64,000 bases of DNA from Microbacteriaceae bacterium (GCA_025464995.1 JAODMO010000055.1:62001-126000), one strand, 5' to 3'; shown: positions 55,657-63,988, counted from the stretch's first letter. The notes: generated by a model not told the origin, from the letters alone. Numbers and translations are program-made.

Positions 55657-57894
55657 GTGGACGTGGCTTCTGCCGATCTGACAAGCGAGCGCGAGTACGT
55701 GGCGACCCTCTACGCGAGGCTCGACGAGCTGCGCGACGAGGCGAAGACGCAACTGGAGACGGTGCGTCGCACCAATCAGGGCGGCACCCACCAGAACCGC
55801 TCGGAGCGCGACGCCTTCGCCCGGATCTACGAGGACCGCGTGAGCCAGCTCACCGAGATCGACGAGCGCCTCGCCTTCGGACGCCTCGAACTCGAACCGG
55901 ACGGCGACGAGCCGGCGCACCGGTACATAGGTCGCATCGGCCTGCGGGACGAGAACCTGCAGCCGATCCTGCTCGACTGGCGCGTTCCCCAGGCGCGGGC
56001 CTTCTACCAGGCGACCGCCGCGACACCCCTTGGCGCCCGGGCGCGCCGGCACATCACGAGCAAGGGCCGTGAGGTCGTGCGCGTCGACGATGAGATCTTC
56101 GATCAGGCGTTGCTCGAGGGAGACACGAGCTCGCTGCAGGGCGAGGCCGCGCTCCTCGCGACCCTGACGGCGCAACGCACCGGCCGAATGGGCGACATCG
56201 TCGCGACCATCCAGGCCGAACAAGACCGCATCATCCGCTCCGAGCTGCGCGGCGTGCTCGTGGTGCAGGGTGGGCCGGGAACCGGCAAGACCGCTGTGGC
56301 CCTGCATCGCGCGGCCTACCTCCTCTACTCGTATCGCGACCGCCTCGCGACATCCGGCGTGCTCATCGTGGGTCCGAGCCGCTCGTTCCTGCAGTACATC
56401 GAGGCCGTGCTGCCCTCGCTCGGCGAGACCGGGGTCGTGCTCTCGAGCGTTGGACAACTGTTCCCGGGGCTCGACACCGCCCTCGAAGACGCACAGGATG
56501 TGGCCGTGCTCAAGGGCTCGGCCGAGATGGCGTCGCTGCTCGCCCGCGCCGTCAAGTCGCGGCAGGTGGTTCCGCGCGAGCAGCAGACGCTCGAGATCAA
56601 CGGCGAGTACCTCACTGTCGAGCCCCAGCTGATCCGCAGCGCCATGCAGCGCGCGTGGGAGACCCGCAAGCCGCACAACGTGGCCCGCACCGCGTTCAAC
56701 AAGGCGGCGATCAACGCGCTGAGCAAGCAGCTCGCGTCGCAGTTGCGCGACCACGGCAACACGATCGAGGACTCCGACCAGGCCTGGCTGCGCGAAGACA
56801 TCCGCACCGCGGAAGACGTCAAGGTGGCGCTCAACACCGCGTGGATCCCGTTGACGCCGCAGAAGCTGCTTCAAGACCTGTACGCGCGCCCGCAGTGGCT
56901 CGCCTCACTCACCCCGGGATGGACCGACGCCCAGCGCCGACTGCTGCGCCGGGAGCGGGACGCGCCGTTCACGGTGAGCGACGTCGCCCTCCTCGACGAG
57001 GCCGCCGAGCTGCTCGGATCAGTGAGCGGGGGAGGCGACGCCGAGCGTCGCGAGCGCAAGCAGCAGCGCAAGCGCGACATCGAGAACGCCGAGCAGGCCA
57101 TCCGCAACATGGGCGTCGACGGGCTCGTCGACGCGGAGTCGCTCGCCGACGGCTTCGAGGCCGCGGTCGAACGCGGCTCCACCGCCGACCTCGCTGCCGC
57201 CGACCGCAGCTGGGCCTACGGCCACATCGTCGTCGACGAGGCGCAGGAACTCTCCCCGATGCAGTGGCGGGTGCTCGTGCGCCGAAACCCGCAGAAGTCG
57301 TTCACGATCGTCGGTGACGTGGCTCAGGCGAGTGCCGCGGCATCCGCCACCAGCTGGCGTGAGGCCCTCGAGCCCCTTGTCGGCGAGGGTTGGCGCCTCG
57401 AGGAGCTCACCGTGAACTACCGCACGCCCGCGCAGATCGCCGAGACGGCGGAGTCGATGGCGATCGCCCACGGGCTGTCGATCACCCGGTCGCGTTCGGT
57501 GCGTTCGAGTGAGTGGCCGGTCGCGCTCGTCACGACGACGGACCTGCTCGCGGCCGTCGCGCAGACCGTTGCGGCCGATCGCACGATCGACGAGCTCGGC
57601 ACGATCGCCGTCATCACGAGCGAGACGATGGTCGACGCCATCGCCGACGACCTCGCGGCCCGCTTCGGAACCGACGTCGGGCGGGGTGCAGCGGGCCTCA
57701 ACCGGGCCGTCGCGGTACTCACCCCGCAGGAATCCAAAGGCCTCGAGTTCGACGCCGCGATCGTCGTGGAGCCGCAGCTCATCGTCGACGAGATCGCCCG
57801 CGGCGCCGCGGCGCTGTACGTCGCGATGACCAGGCCCACCCAACGGCTGCACCTCGTCACGACCGCTGCGCTGCCGCGCGGCATCGACCTGTAG
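55657..57894 (+). CDS. HelD/HelR-type superfamily 1 helicase
   Basis: UvrD-like ATPase of 745 aa resembling HelD, which removes RNA polymerase from DNA; the actinobacterial HelR can protect polymerase from rifamycins. An N-terminal coiled-coil arm (REYVATLYARLDELRDEAKT) precedes the polymerase/UvrD core with GGPGTGKTAVALHRAA (Walker A), a long inserted region (about residues 300-500), HIVVDEAQELSPMQWR (DExQ-like Walker B), VGDVAQASAA, and TPQESKGLEFDA and VAMTRPTQRL (motifs V and VI). GTG at 55657 or 55663; the latter is better spaced from GAGGGG. A TAGGCT box lies at 55629-55634. Confidence 0.9.
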   Translation: MDVASADLTSEREYVATLYARLDELRDEAKTQLETVRRTNQGGTHQNRSERDAFARIYEDRVSQLTEIDERLAFGRLELEPDGDEPAHRYIGRIGLRDENLQPILLDWRVPQARAFYQATAATPLGARARRHITSKGREVVRVDDEIFDQALLEGDTSSLQGEAALLATLTAQRTGRMGDIVATIQAEQDRIIRSELRGVLVVQGGPGTGKTAVALHRAAYLLYSYRDRLATSGVLIVGPSRSFLQYIEAVLPSLGETGVVLSSVGQLFPGLDTALEDAQDVAVLKGSAEMASLLARAVKSRQVVPREQQTLEINGEYLTVEPQLIRSAMQRAWETRKPHNVARTAFNKAAINALSKQLASQLRDHGNTIEDSDQAWLREDIRTAEDVKVALNTAWIPLTPQKLLQDLYARPQWLASLTPGWTDAQRRLLRRERDAPFTVSDVALLDEAAELLGSVSGGGDAERRERKQQRKRDIENAEQAIRNMGVDGLVDAESLADGFEAAVERGSTADLAAADRSWAYGHIVVDEAQELSPMQWRVLVRRNPQKSFTIVGDVAQASAAASATSWREALEPLVGEGWRLEELTVNYRTPAQIAETAESMAIAHGLSITRSRSVRSSEWPVALVTTTDLLAAVAQTVAADRTIDELGTIAVITSETMVDAIADDLAARFGTDVGRGAAGLNRAVAVLTPQESKGLEFDAAIVVEPQLIVDEIARGAAALYVAMTRPTQRLHLVTTAALPRGIDL

Positions 57895-57923
57895 CGCTCG
57901 CTCACACGGCGTCGACCGGCGCT

Positions 57924-57946
57924 GCCACCTCCGATCTGGGGGTGGC
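57924..57946 (+). terminator. Hairpin after the HelD-type gene
   Basis: GCCACCTCC and GGGGGTGGC form a 9-bp stem (one wobble) around a 5-nt loop, 30 nt past the helicase stop. No T-run follows, as usual in GC-rich actinobacteria; it is the clearest terminator-like stem in the window. Confidence 0.6.
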
Positions 57947-58033
57947 GGCGTGGCGGCATCCCCGTCAGAGTGGAACCCGACGAGCACCGCGGCAGGGGCG
58001 GCAGGGCCGTGCGCTCGAGGGTGAGGACTGGAT

Positions 58034-58981
58034 ATGACGGATGGCGAGGTGTCCGCGCGCGAGGACGAGCGTGCCTCCCACTCGACCCACCGCATAGGCC
58101 GCCGGAGACTTCAGCATCACTCCCTGGCCGCATCGGGCGCGCCGGCAATGAGCGCGGCCGTCGCTGACAACGTCCCCGGCCAGAACGCGATCCGCGAGTT
58201 CCTGCACCTGCAGTCGACCGTGCCGGGCCGCAGCCTGCTCGCACGCATCTTCGGCGTGAGCCCGCTCGTGCCAGAGACGCGCACGTGGTATCACGCGGCG
58301 ACGAGCGAGATCGCGGTGGGGGAGGAGCTCGGGCGCCTCGACCCCGAGTGGCTCGTGCTGCACGCGCTGCCGGTCGCCGCCGGGAGCGACATCGACCATC
58401 TCGTGATCGGCCCCGGCGGGGTGTTCATCCTCAACACCAAGAGCCACCCCGGGCAGACGATCTGGGCGTCACAGCGGTCGTTCCTCGTCTCCGGCATGCG
58501 GCATCCCTACATCCGGAACATGGAATACGAGATGGGCCGCGCCGAGCGGCTGCTCACGATCGCCGCACAGACTCCCGTCGAGGTGGCGGGCGTGCTCGTC
58601 GTCGTCGCGGCGAGGAGCATCACGGTGCGCGACAAGCACCGCGACGTCACCGTGCTGCCGAGCTCGGCCGTGCTGCAGTGGATCCTCGCCCGGCCGCGCG
58701 TGCTCACGCCCGGCGACGTGGCTCGCATCGGAGCAGCGACGAAGCGTGACAGCACCTGGTATGCGCGGTCGTCGACGAATGGCGTCGATCACGCGACGGG
58801 AGACGCCGGCGACAAGCACGACCTGTTGGCGCGCTTCGCCGCTCACCGTGCCGAGGTGCGTCGCGCCTGGCGCCTCCAAGTGACGTGGGCGACCGGCACG
58901 GCCATCGCGGGCGCCACGGGATTCATCCTCGTCACCTATTCGATCCTCGTCAGCGCGCTCGCCTCTCTCGCCAACCACTGA
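58034..58981 (+). CDS. NERD-domain membrane-anchored protein
   Basis: A 315-aa protein with a NERD (nuclease-related) domain at about residues 85-195 (ATSEIAVGEELGRLDPEW, DIDHLVIGPGGVFILNTKSH, the D...E/xxK-like core) and one C-terminal transmembrane helix near the end. NERD proteins are presumed nucleases or nucleic-acid binders of unknown role, some linked to defence or DNA processing. The DHLVIG...NTK pattern keeps the likely catalytic residues. ATG with GAGGA upstream. The preceding hairpin suggests it has its own transcript. Confidence 0.85.
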   Translation: MTDGEVSAREDERASHSTHRIGRRRLQHHSLAASGAPAMSAAVADNVPGQNAIREFLHLQSTVPGRSLLARIFGVSPLVPETRTWYHAATSEIAVGEELGRLDPEWLVLHALPVAAGSDIDHLVIGPGGVFILNTKSHPGQTIWASQRSFLVSGMRHPYIRNMEYEMGRAERLLTIAAQTPVEVAGVLVVVAARSITVRDKHRDVTVLPSSAVLQWILARPRVLTPGDVARIGAATKRDSTWYARSSTNGVDHATGDAGDKHDLLARFAAHRAEVRRAWRLQVTWATGTAIAGATGFILVTYSILVSALASLANH

Positions 58982-59003
58982 CTCCGCTGCTGTGGCCAGC
59001 GGA

Positions 59004-59009
59004 TACACT
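59004..59009 (+). promoter_or_regulatory. -10 box TACACT of the MDR reductase gene
   Basis: TACACT, 6 nt, ATG at 59016; this rules out the earlier in-frame ATG at 58992, which lies upstream of the box. Confidence 0.55.
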
Positions 59010-59015
59010 CGCGAG

Positions 59016-59930
59016 ATGTCGCGCGCAGTGAAGTACCATCAATTCGGTCCCGCCTCCGTCTTGCGCATCGAGGAGGTCGACCCGCCCCGGCCGAGACCGG
59101 GGAAGGTGCGCATCGCCGTCAGGACGGCGGGCATCAACCCCGCCGACTACAAGACGCGTGAGGGGATGTTCTCCGGCCCGAGCTTCACCTTCCCGGCCGG
59201 GATCGGCCGCGAGCTCGCCGGTGTCGTCGACGCCCTGGGCGACGACGTCACCCGGTTCGCTGTGGGCGACGAGGTTTTCGGCACGGTCGCGAGCGGCGCC
59301 ATCGCCGACTTCATGATCGCGAACCCCGCGAACCTCGCGGTCAAGCCCGAGGGGCTCGACTGGGTCACCGCGGGCGGCCTCGCGCTCGCCGGCCAGACCG
59401 CTCACGACGCGGTCGCCTCGCAGCACCTGACGGCCGACGACGTCGTGCTCGTCAGCGCGGCGGCTGGTGGCGTCGGCGTGATCGTCGCGCAGCTCGCGCG
59501 TCTCGCCGGAGCGACGGTGGTCGGCACGGCGAGCCAGCGCCAGCACGCCTTCCTCGAGAGCCTCGGGGTGCTGCCGGTCGCGTATGGCGAGGGACTCGTC
59601 GAGCGGGTGAGGGCCGTGGCACCGCGCCCGGTGACGGTCGTCTTCGACCAGCACGGGCGCGAGACGATCGAGGTGGCGATCGCGCTCGGCGTCGACCGCT
59701 CACGCATCAACACCATCGCCACCGAACCCGCGGAGTTCGGCATCGAGCGCGTCGGTCGCGGCCCGGCCAACCCCGCGACGCTCGAAAGGCTCGCCGCCCT
59801 CGTCGTCGACGGGTCGATCGTCATCCCGATCGACTCCACCTATCCGCTCGAGCGCACCCGAGACGCCTTCGTCGAGCTCGAGGCGGGGCACACCCGCGGC
59901 AAGATCGTCATCGAGGTCGCGGCATCGTGA
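59016..59930 (+). CDS. NADPH-dependent quinone oxidoreductase (zinc-independent MDR)
   Basis: Medium-chain reductase of 304 aa, probably reducing quinones or enones with NADPH. GroES-like domain with VRTAGINPADYKTREGMF and GRELAGVVDALGDDV; Rossmann domain with the nucleotide motif VLVSAAAGGVGVIVAQLARL. No zinc-ligand Cys set is present, as in quinone oxidoreductases. Intact, unlike the degenerate relative at 53368-54141. A GTGA overlap couples it to the following dehydrogenase. Confidence 0.88.
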   Translation: MSRAVKYHQFGPASVLRIEEVDPPRPRPGKVRIAVRTAGINPADYKTREGMFSGPSFTFPAGIGRELAGVVDALGDDVTRFAVGDEVFGTVASGAIADFMIANPANLAVKPEGLDWVTAGGLALAGQTAHDAVASQHLTADDVVLVSAAAGGVGVIVAQLARLAGATVVGTASQRQHAFLESLGVLPVAYGEGLVERVRAVAPRPVTVVFDQHGRETIEVAIALGVDRSRINTIATEPAEFGIERVGRGPANPATLERLAALVVDGSIVIPIDSTYPLERTRDAFVELEAGHTRGKIVIEVAAS

Positions 59931-61003
59931 GCGACGGCCCCTCGAGCATCGGCCTCATCGGGGCGGGATGGCGAGCCGAATACTTCCTCCGCATCGCTCG
60001 TGAGCTGCCGGAGCGGTTCCGCGTCTCACGCGTGCTCGTGCGCAGCGCGGAGTCGGCGACATCCGTCACCGAGAAGTGGGGCGTGCCCGCCACGACGAGC
60101 CTCACCGATTTCCTCGCCGAGCGGTACGACTACGCGGTCGTGTCGGTGCCGGCGGCGGCGGCGGCGGAGCTCATCGCGGCCGTGGTGGCCGCGCGCATCC
60201 CGGTGTTGAGCGAGACGCCTCCGGCCCCGGATGTCGCGACCCTCGAGTCGCTCTGGTCGGCGGTGGGCGGAGCCCCGGTCCAGGTCGCGGAGCAGTACTT
60301 CCTGCAGCCGCACCACGCCGCGCGGCTCTCCGTCGTGCGCTCCGGCATCCTCGGCGAGGTGACGAGTGCCCGCGTCTCCGTCGCGCACGGCTACCACGGC
60401 GTCAGCCTCATCCGGCACTTCCTCGGGCTCGGCTTCGAACCGGTGACGATCATCGCCCACTCGATCCCCGACCGGCTGCTCTCCTCCAACGGTCGCGGTG
60501 GCTGGCACAGCGAACTCGTCGAGACGACGAGCCCCCGCACGACCGCGCTGCTGCGCTTCGGCGAGAAGAACGCGATCTTCGACTTCACCGACGAGCAGTA
60601 CTTCTCCCCCGTGCGCTCGCGGCACGTGTCGATCCGCGGAACGCGGGGCGAGATCGACGACAACACCGTCAGCTACCTTCGCGGGCCGGGTGACGCCACG
60701 ATCGCGGGATTCCGTCGCGAGGTCACCGGGATCGAGAGCGACCTCTACGGCAACTACCTTCGGCGGGTGTCGCTGCACGACGACGTGCACTTCGAGAACC
60801 CGTTCGCCCCCGCGCGCCTCAACGACGACGAGATCGCCGTGGCCGAGACCATGCGGCTCATGGCGCACTTCGTCGCGACGGGGGAGAGTTTCTACGACCT
60901 CGCCGAGGCGAGCCACGACCACTACCTCGGCCTGCTCATCGCGGAGTCGGCGGCGACGCAGACGACCGTGCACTCGCGTGCCAGGGCGTGGGACCCCGCC
61001 TAG
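59927..61003 (+). CDS. Gfo/Idh/MocA-family oxidoreductase
   Basis: NAD(P)-dependent sugar or polyol dehydrogenase family, 358 aa. The Rossmann start is SIGLIGAGWRAEYFLRIA; the alpha/beta C-terminal domain holds GYHGVSLIRHFLGLG with the usual His. The otherwise typical EKP motif after strand 5 reads SETPPAP, lacking the catalytic Lys, so the activity may be altered or absent. GTG start overlaps the previous stop (GTGA). Substrate unknown. Confidence 0.82.
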   Translation: MSDGPSSIGLIGAGWRAEYFLRIARELPERFRVSRVLVRSAESATSVTEKWGVPATTSLTDFLAERYDYAVVSVPAAAAAELIAAVVAARIPVLSETPPAPDVATLESLWSAVGGAPVQVAEQYFLQPHHAARLSVVRSGILGEVTSARVSVAHGYHGVSLIRHFLGLGFEPVTIIAHSIPDRLLSSNGRGGWHSELVETTSPRTTALLRFGEKNAIFDFTDEQYFSPVRSRHVSIRGTRGEIDDNTVSYLRGPGDATIAGFRREVTGIESDLYGNYLRRVSLHDDVHFENPFAPARLNDDEIAVAETMRLMAHFVATGESFYDLAEASHDHYLGLLIAESAATQTTVHSRARAWDPA

Positions 61004-61017
61004 CCGGGTGTCCGCGC

Positions 61018-61593
61018 TCAGCTCGACGCGATGGTGTATCGCCTCGGCAGGGTCAGCAGAGTGCTGGCACTCACCACGATGAGCAGGATCGCGCCGAAGG
61101 TCAGGAACGTCGCCACAGCCAGCCCGGGCAGCAGGTATGCCACGATGCCCGCGATGATGGACACGGCCCCGCTGGCGAGGGCGAGCCAGCTCGGCGACAC
61201 CACTCCCTGCACTCCGGCCATGATGTCGATGACCCCCTCGGCGACCCAGCCGAAACCGATGACGAAGGCGAGCACGGCGAGCGAACGTTCGGGGCTCGCC
61301 AGGCAGTAGACGCCCGCCGCGACTACGAGGATCCCGAGTATCGCGGAGAGCCAGCGGAGCGACGTGGTCGCGTCGTGGGAGATCAACGCCACAGTGATCC
61401 GGAAGATTCCGGAGGCCACGAGGTAGATGCCGAAGAGGATGGCGATCGTCACGAGTGTCGCTCCCGGCCAGACGAGCGCGATGACGCCCAGCAGGAGCCC
61501 GATGACGGCGAGCGCGACCACCTCACCGCGGTGTATCGCGATGAACGCCGGAGCGTTGCCGGGGTTCGCGGAGCCGACGCTCGGACTGGTCAT
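61018..61593 (-). CDS. HdeD/DUF308 membrane protein
   Basis: A 191-aa protein with about six transmembrane helices in the paired arrangement of HdeD/DUF308 proteins (LVTIAILFGIYLVASGIFRI, SPERSLAVLAFVIGFGWV). In E. coli HdeD is linked to acid stress; the role here is unknown. The ATG at 61593 has GAAGGG 6 nt upstream; an in-frame ATG at 61638 is possible. It follows the fusion regulator on the same strand after 91 nt and might be its target. Confidence 0.85.
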   Translation of the reverse strand: MTSPSVGSANPGNAPAFIAIHRGEVVALAVIGLLLGVIALVWPGATLVTIAILFGIYLVASGIFRITVALISHDATTSLRWLSAILGILVVAAGVYCLASPERSLAVLAFVIGFGWVAEGVIDIMAGVQGVVSPSWLALASGAVSIIAGIVAYLLPGLAVATFLTFGAILLIVVSASTLLTLPRRYTIASS

Positions 61594-61684
61594 GGGGCGC
61601 CCTTCGAAGTCGATGGCCCAGCGATTCAGAGGTGCCATAGTCGCACTGTCTGCCCGCGGACGAAAGAGCAAGGGCGAATGCCGG

Positions 61685-62869
61685 TCAGGACTTGCGGATG
61701 TCGGCGACGAGCGCGGTGATGAGCGGCGTCGGCTCGAGGCCGAGCACGCTCGTGATGAGCGCCCGGTAGCGGTCGAAGACTCGGAGCGCCTCTGACTGGT
61801 TGCCCGCGGCGAGATGCACCCGGATGAGGCTCGCGTGCGCGCTCTCCCGCAGCGGTTCGACGTTGATCGCCGCTCGCGCGGCGCCACCGGCCTCGGCCAG
61901 CCGGCCCTCCGATGTGAGTCGACCCGCGGCGGCCTCGAGCGCGCTCATCCGGAGTTGGCGCCAGTCCTCCGCCTCGGCGAGCACCCAGTCGTCATACCAG
62001 TCGGGCAGCAGCTCGAGTGACAGCAGGGCGATGGTCGCGGGGGAGAGGTCGGCGTCGTTCGGGGCGTGGCCCGGTCGCACGAGGCGCCGGGCCGCGGAGC
62101 GCGCGTCACGGAGATCGACGATGACCGATTCGGCGATGCTGAGGCCGGGCGACGTGCACAGGATCGCGTCCCTCGTGGCGGGGGCAAGTCTCGACAAGGC
62201 CGACCGGAGGCTGATGCTGGCGCGCTCGTCGGACACCTCCGGCCACATGGCGCTCGCCATCGACATCCGCGCGACGGAACGGTCGTGCAGGGCCAGGAAG
62301 GCGAGGAGCCGCTGGGAGCCGATCGCGAGTTGACCGATTCGCACCCCGTTGACGCGCAGGTCGAAGGAACCGAGGAGCGAGATGCGGATGTTGAGTCGCT
62401 CGGGCGCCTCGAGAGCGGGCACCTCGGCAGCGGCCGGCGCAGCAGGCGCCACGAGCTGCGAGGCGGGCGGCGTATCCGCCACGACCCGGTCGACGCCGAC
62501 GAGCGCTCGTTCCGTGTCGGGGGAGACGGCCCAGCTGTCGGCCCACGTGCTCAGCGCGATGACGACCGGTTCGAGATTGCGCCCGTTGCGTGTCAGGAGG
62601 TACTCCGTCTCGCCCGAGCCGCCGCCGACGCGGTGCTCCCGCATGAGCCCCGCCCCGACGAAGCCGTCGATCCGCGCGGCGAGGATGTCGCGTTCGACGC
62701 CGACTCGCCTCTCGAACTCCGAGAAGCGGGTGACGTCGTGGAACAGCGCCTCGCGGATGATGAGGAGGCTCCACCGCTCACCGACGGCCTCGAGAGCGCG
62801 CGAGGGCGAGAAGTGTCGCCCGTCGCGGCGGTCGTGAGGCTCATCGTCAGCGGCGCGAACCATGTTCAT
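61685..62869 (-). CDS. HxlR-BTAD fusion transcriptional regulator
   Basis: A 394-aa regulator with two DNA-binding modules. Residues about 20-115 form an HxlR-type winged helix (LEAVGERWSLLIIREALFHD, TRFSEFERRVGVERDILAAR, TEYLLTRNGRNLEPVV). After an Ala/Pro linker, residues about 150-240 form an OmpR/SARP-like winged helix (ISLLGSFDLRVNGVRIGQL), followed to the end by the BTAD TPR-like activation domain (LLPDWYDDWVLAEAEDWRQL, AIN...SLIRVHLAAGNQSEAL). The pairing is unusual in my knowledge. ATG 62869 overlaps the stop of an 8-codon upstream ORF. It lies between an HdeD-like gene and a surface-protein gene. Confidence 0.88.
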   Translation of the reverse strand: MNMVRAADDEPHDRRDGRHFSPSRALEAVGERWSLLIIREALFHDVTRFSEFERRVGVERDILAARIDGFVGAGLMREHRVGGGSGETEYLLTRNGRNLEPVVIALSTWADSWAVSPDTERALVGVDRVVADTPPASQLVAPAAPAAAEVPALEAPERLNIRISLLGSFDLRVNGVRIGQLAIGSQRLLAFLALHDRSVARMSMASAMWPEVSDERASISLRSALSRLAPATRDAILCTSPGLSIAESVIVDLRDARSAARRLVRPGHAPNDADLSPATIALLSLELLPDWYDDWVLAEAEDWRQLRMSALEAAAGRLTSEGRLAEAGGAARAAINVEPLRESAHASLIRVHLAAGNQSEALRVFDRYRALITSVLGLEPTPLITALVADIRKS

Positions 62870-62892
62870 GGAAGTGGCTCTGCTCCGGGCAT
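62866..62892 (-). CDS. Leaderless 8-codon upstream ORF of the fusion regulator
   Basis: An ATG 6 nt past a TATTCT box encodes MPGAEPLP and stops within the regulator's ATG (ATGA overlap). It would be the first start codon on a leaderless mRNA, so the regulator would be reached by reinitiation. Too short to judge from coding statistics. Confidence 0.35.
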   Translation of the reverse strand: MPGAEPLP

Positions 62893-62898
62893 GCGCCA

Positions 62899-62904
62899 AG
62901 AATA
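62899..62904 (-). promoter_or_regulatory. -10 box TATTCT of the regulator transcript
   Basis: On the minus strand TATTCT ends 6 nt before the ATG at 62892, placing the transcript start at that short ORF rather than at the regulator's own ATG. Confidence 0.4.
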
Positions 62905-62941
62905 TCGCCTGTTTCGCGTATCCCTACGTCGGCCGGTCGGA

Positions 62942-63916
62942 TCAGCCGCGTTGCGCAAGCACCCTGCGGTGGAGGCCGACGAGCGAGAGAGCGCCGCCGA
63001 TCGCGAGGGCCAGCAGCCCGAACGCCGCGGGAGCCAGCGTGTCGGCCCCCGTGTTCGCGAGCGTGTCGGCGACGGCACGGGACGAGCCGCCGCGATCGAC
63101 CGGCGTCGTCGGGGCTGCGCTCGGGCCGGCCACGGGTGCCGCCACGGGTGTCGCGCCCGCGTCGCCGCCAGGGGGAACCACGGCGGCGACCCGGATGTCG
63201 TTGACGAGGCGGGTGCTGCAGAACGCGAGCGCGCCGCCGCCGTTGACGGAGCCGTTGCACTGGTTGACCACGATCGGCACGAGCGGCGTCTGCGTCGACG
63301 GCCCGACCGTGCAGTTGACGCGGGTGGGCGCGCCGCCGCCGTTGACGGAGCCGTTGCACTGCGTGATAGTCGCGCCCGTGGTGGTGTCGTAGCTGTCGCA
63401 GTTGAGCGTGGACGCTCCGCCGCCCTGGCCCGACCCCGCACATTGGTTGACGGTGGCCGGCGTGACGCCGGCCTGGTCTGCGGCGGTCGCGTTGGTGACG
63501 ACGTTCGTGACGAGTACATCGCATCGCACGACGCTGCCGCCGGCGTTACCCGAGCCGTTGCACTGGTCGACCGTCGTGGTGGTCGTCGGGTAGCTCGTCG
63601 TCACGGGATCGGCGCACGTGACCGCGGCCGGTGCGCCGATGCACTCCGCGACCGTCACGATGGACGACTGGGCCCCGGTCGCGAGGTCGACGCTGTTCTG
63701 GATCGTCACGGAGCACTGCACCTGCGCGGCCGCCGCGTTGTACACGCCGTCGCACTGGGCGATGGTGTTCGCCGCGGAGGCGGGGCTCGCGGCGCCGATG
63801 GGCGCGAGAGCGAGGAGAGCCGCGAAGAGCGCGGTTCCGACAAGGGCTGCGGCACGCCGCATCCGCTGGTTCTGCAAGCCAGTGCTTTTCTGCTGGCTCG
63901 TGTCGAGACTGTTCAT
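62942..63916 (-). CDS. Cys-repeat surface protein with sortase-like tail
   Basis: A 324-aa exported protein: a signal peptide with a basic n-region (QNQRMRRAAALVG), a hydrophobic core and an ASA cleavage site; about six repeats of a QC-N/D/A-GS-x-N-x-GG type, each followed by a second Cys (VDQCNGSGNAGG, ITQCNGSVNGGG, VNQCNGSVNGGG); a Pro/Ala/Gly linker; and a C-terminal LANTG, a hydrophobic stretch and a basic end, which reads as a cell-wall sorting signal with Ala in place of Pro. The ATG at 63916 has GGGGGG upstream. Cysteines may form disulphides outside the cell. Confidence 0.85.
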   Translation of the reverse strand: MNSLDTSQQKSTGLQNQRMRRAAALVGTALFAALLALAPIGAASPASAANTIAQCDGVYNAAAAQVQCSVTIQNSVDLATGAQSSIVTVAECIGAPAAVTCADPVTTSYPTTTTTVDQCNGSGNAGGSVVRCDVLVTNVVTNATAADQAGVTPATVNQCAGSGQGGGASTLNCDSYDTTTGATITQCNGSVNGGGAPTRVNCTVGPSTQTPLVPIVVNQCNGSVNGGGALAFCSTRLVNDIRVAAVVPPGGDAGATPVAAPVAGPSAAPTTPVDRGGSSRAVADTLANTGADTLAPAAFGLLALAIGGALSLVGLHRRVLAQRG

Positions 63917-63941
63917 GGTGTTTCCCCCCGGTTGTACCTGC

Positions 63942-63988
63942 ATTCTGCCAGTAAAAGCGTGACGAGGCCGTCACCGGGGCGTGACGAG
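63942..63988 (-). promoter_or_regulatory. Surface-protein promoter with 22-bp-spaced direct repeats
   Basis: On the minus strand a CAGAAT box (63942-63947) is preceded after 9 bp by CTCGTCACGC (63957-63966) and again by CTCGTCACGC (63979-63988), 22 bp start to start. SARP/BTAD activators are known to bind direct repeats at 11- or 22-bp periodicity, with the proximal repeat about 8 bp from the -10. Only family knowledge links it to the neighbouring regulator. Confidence 0.5.
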
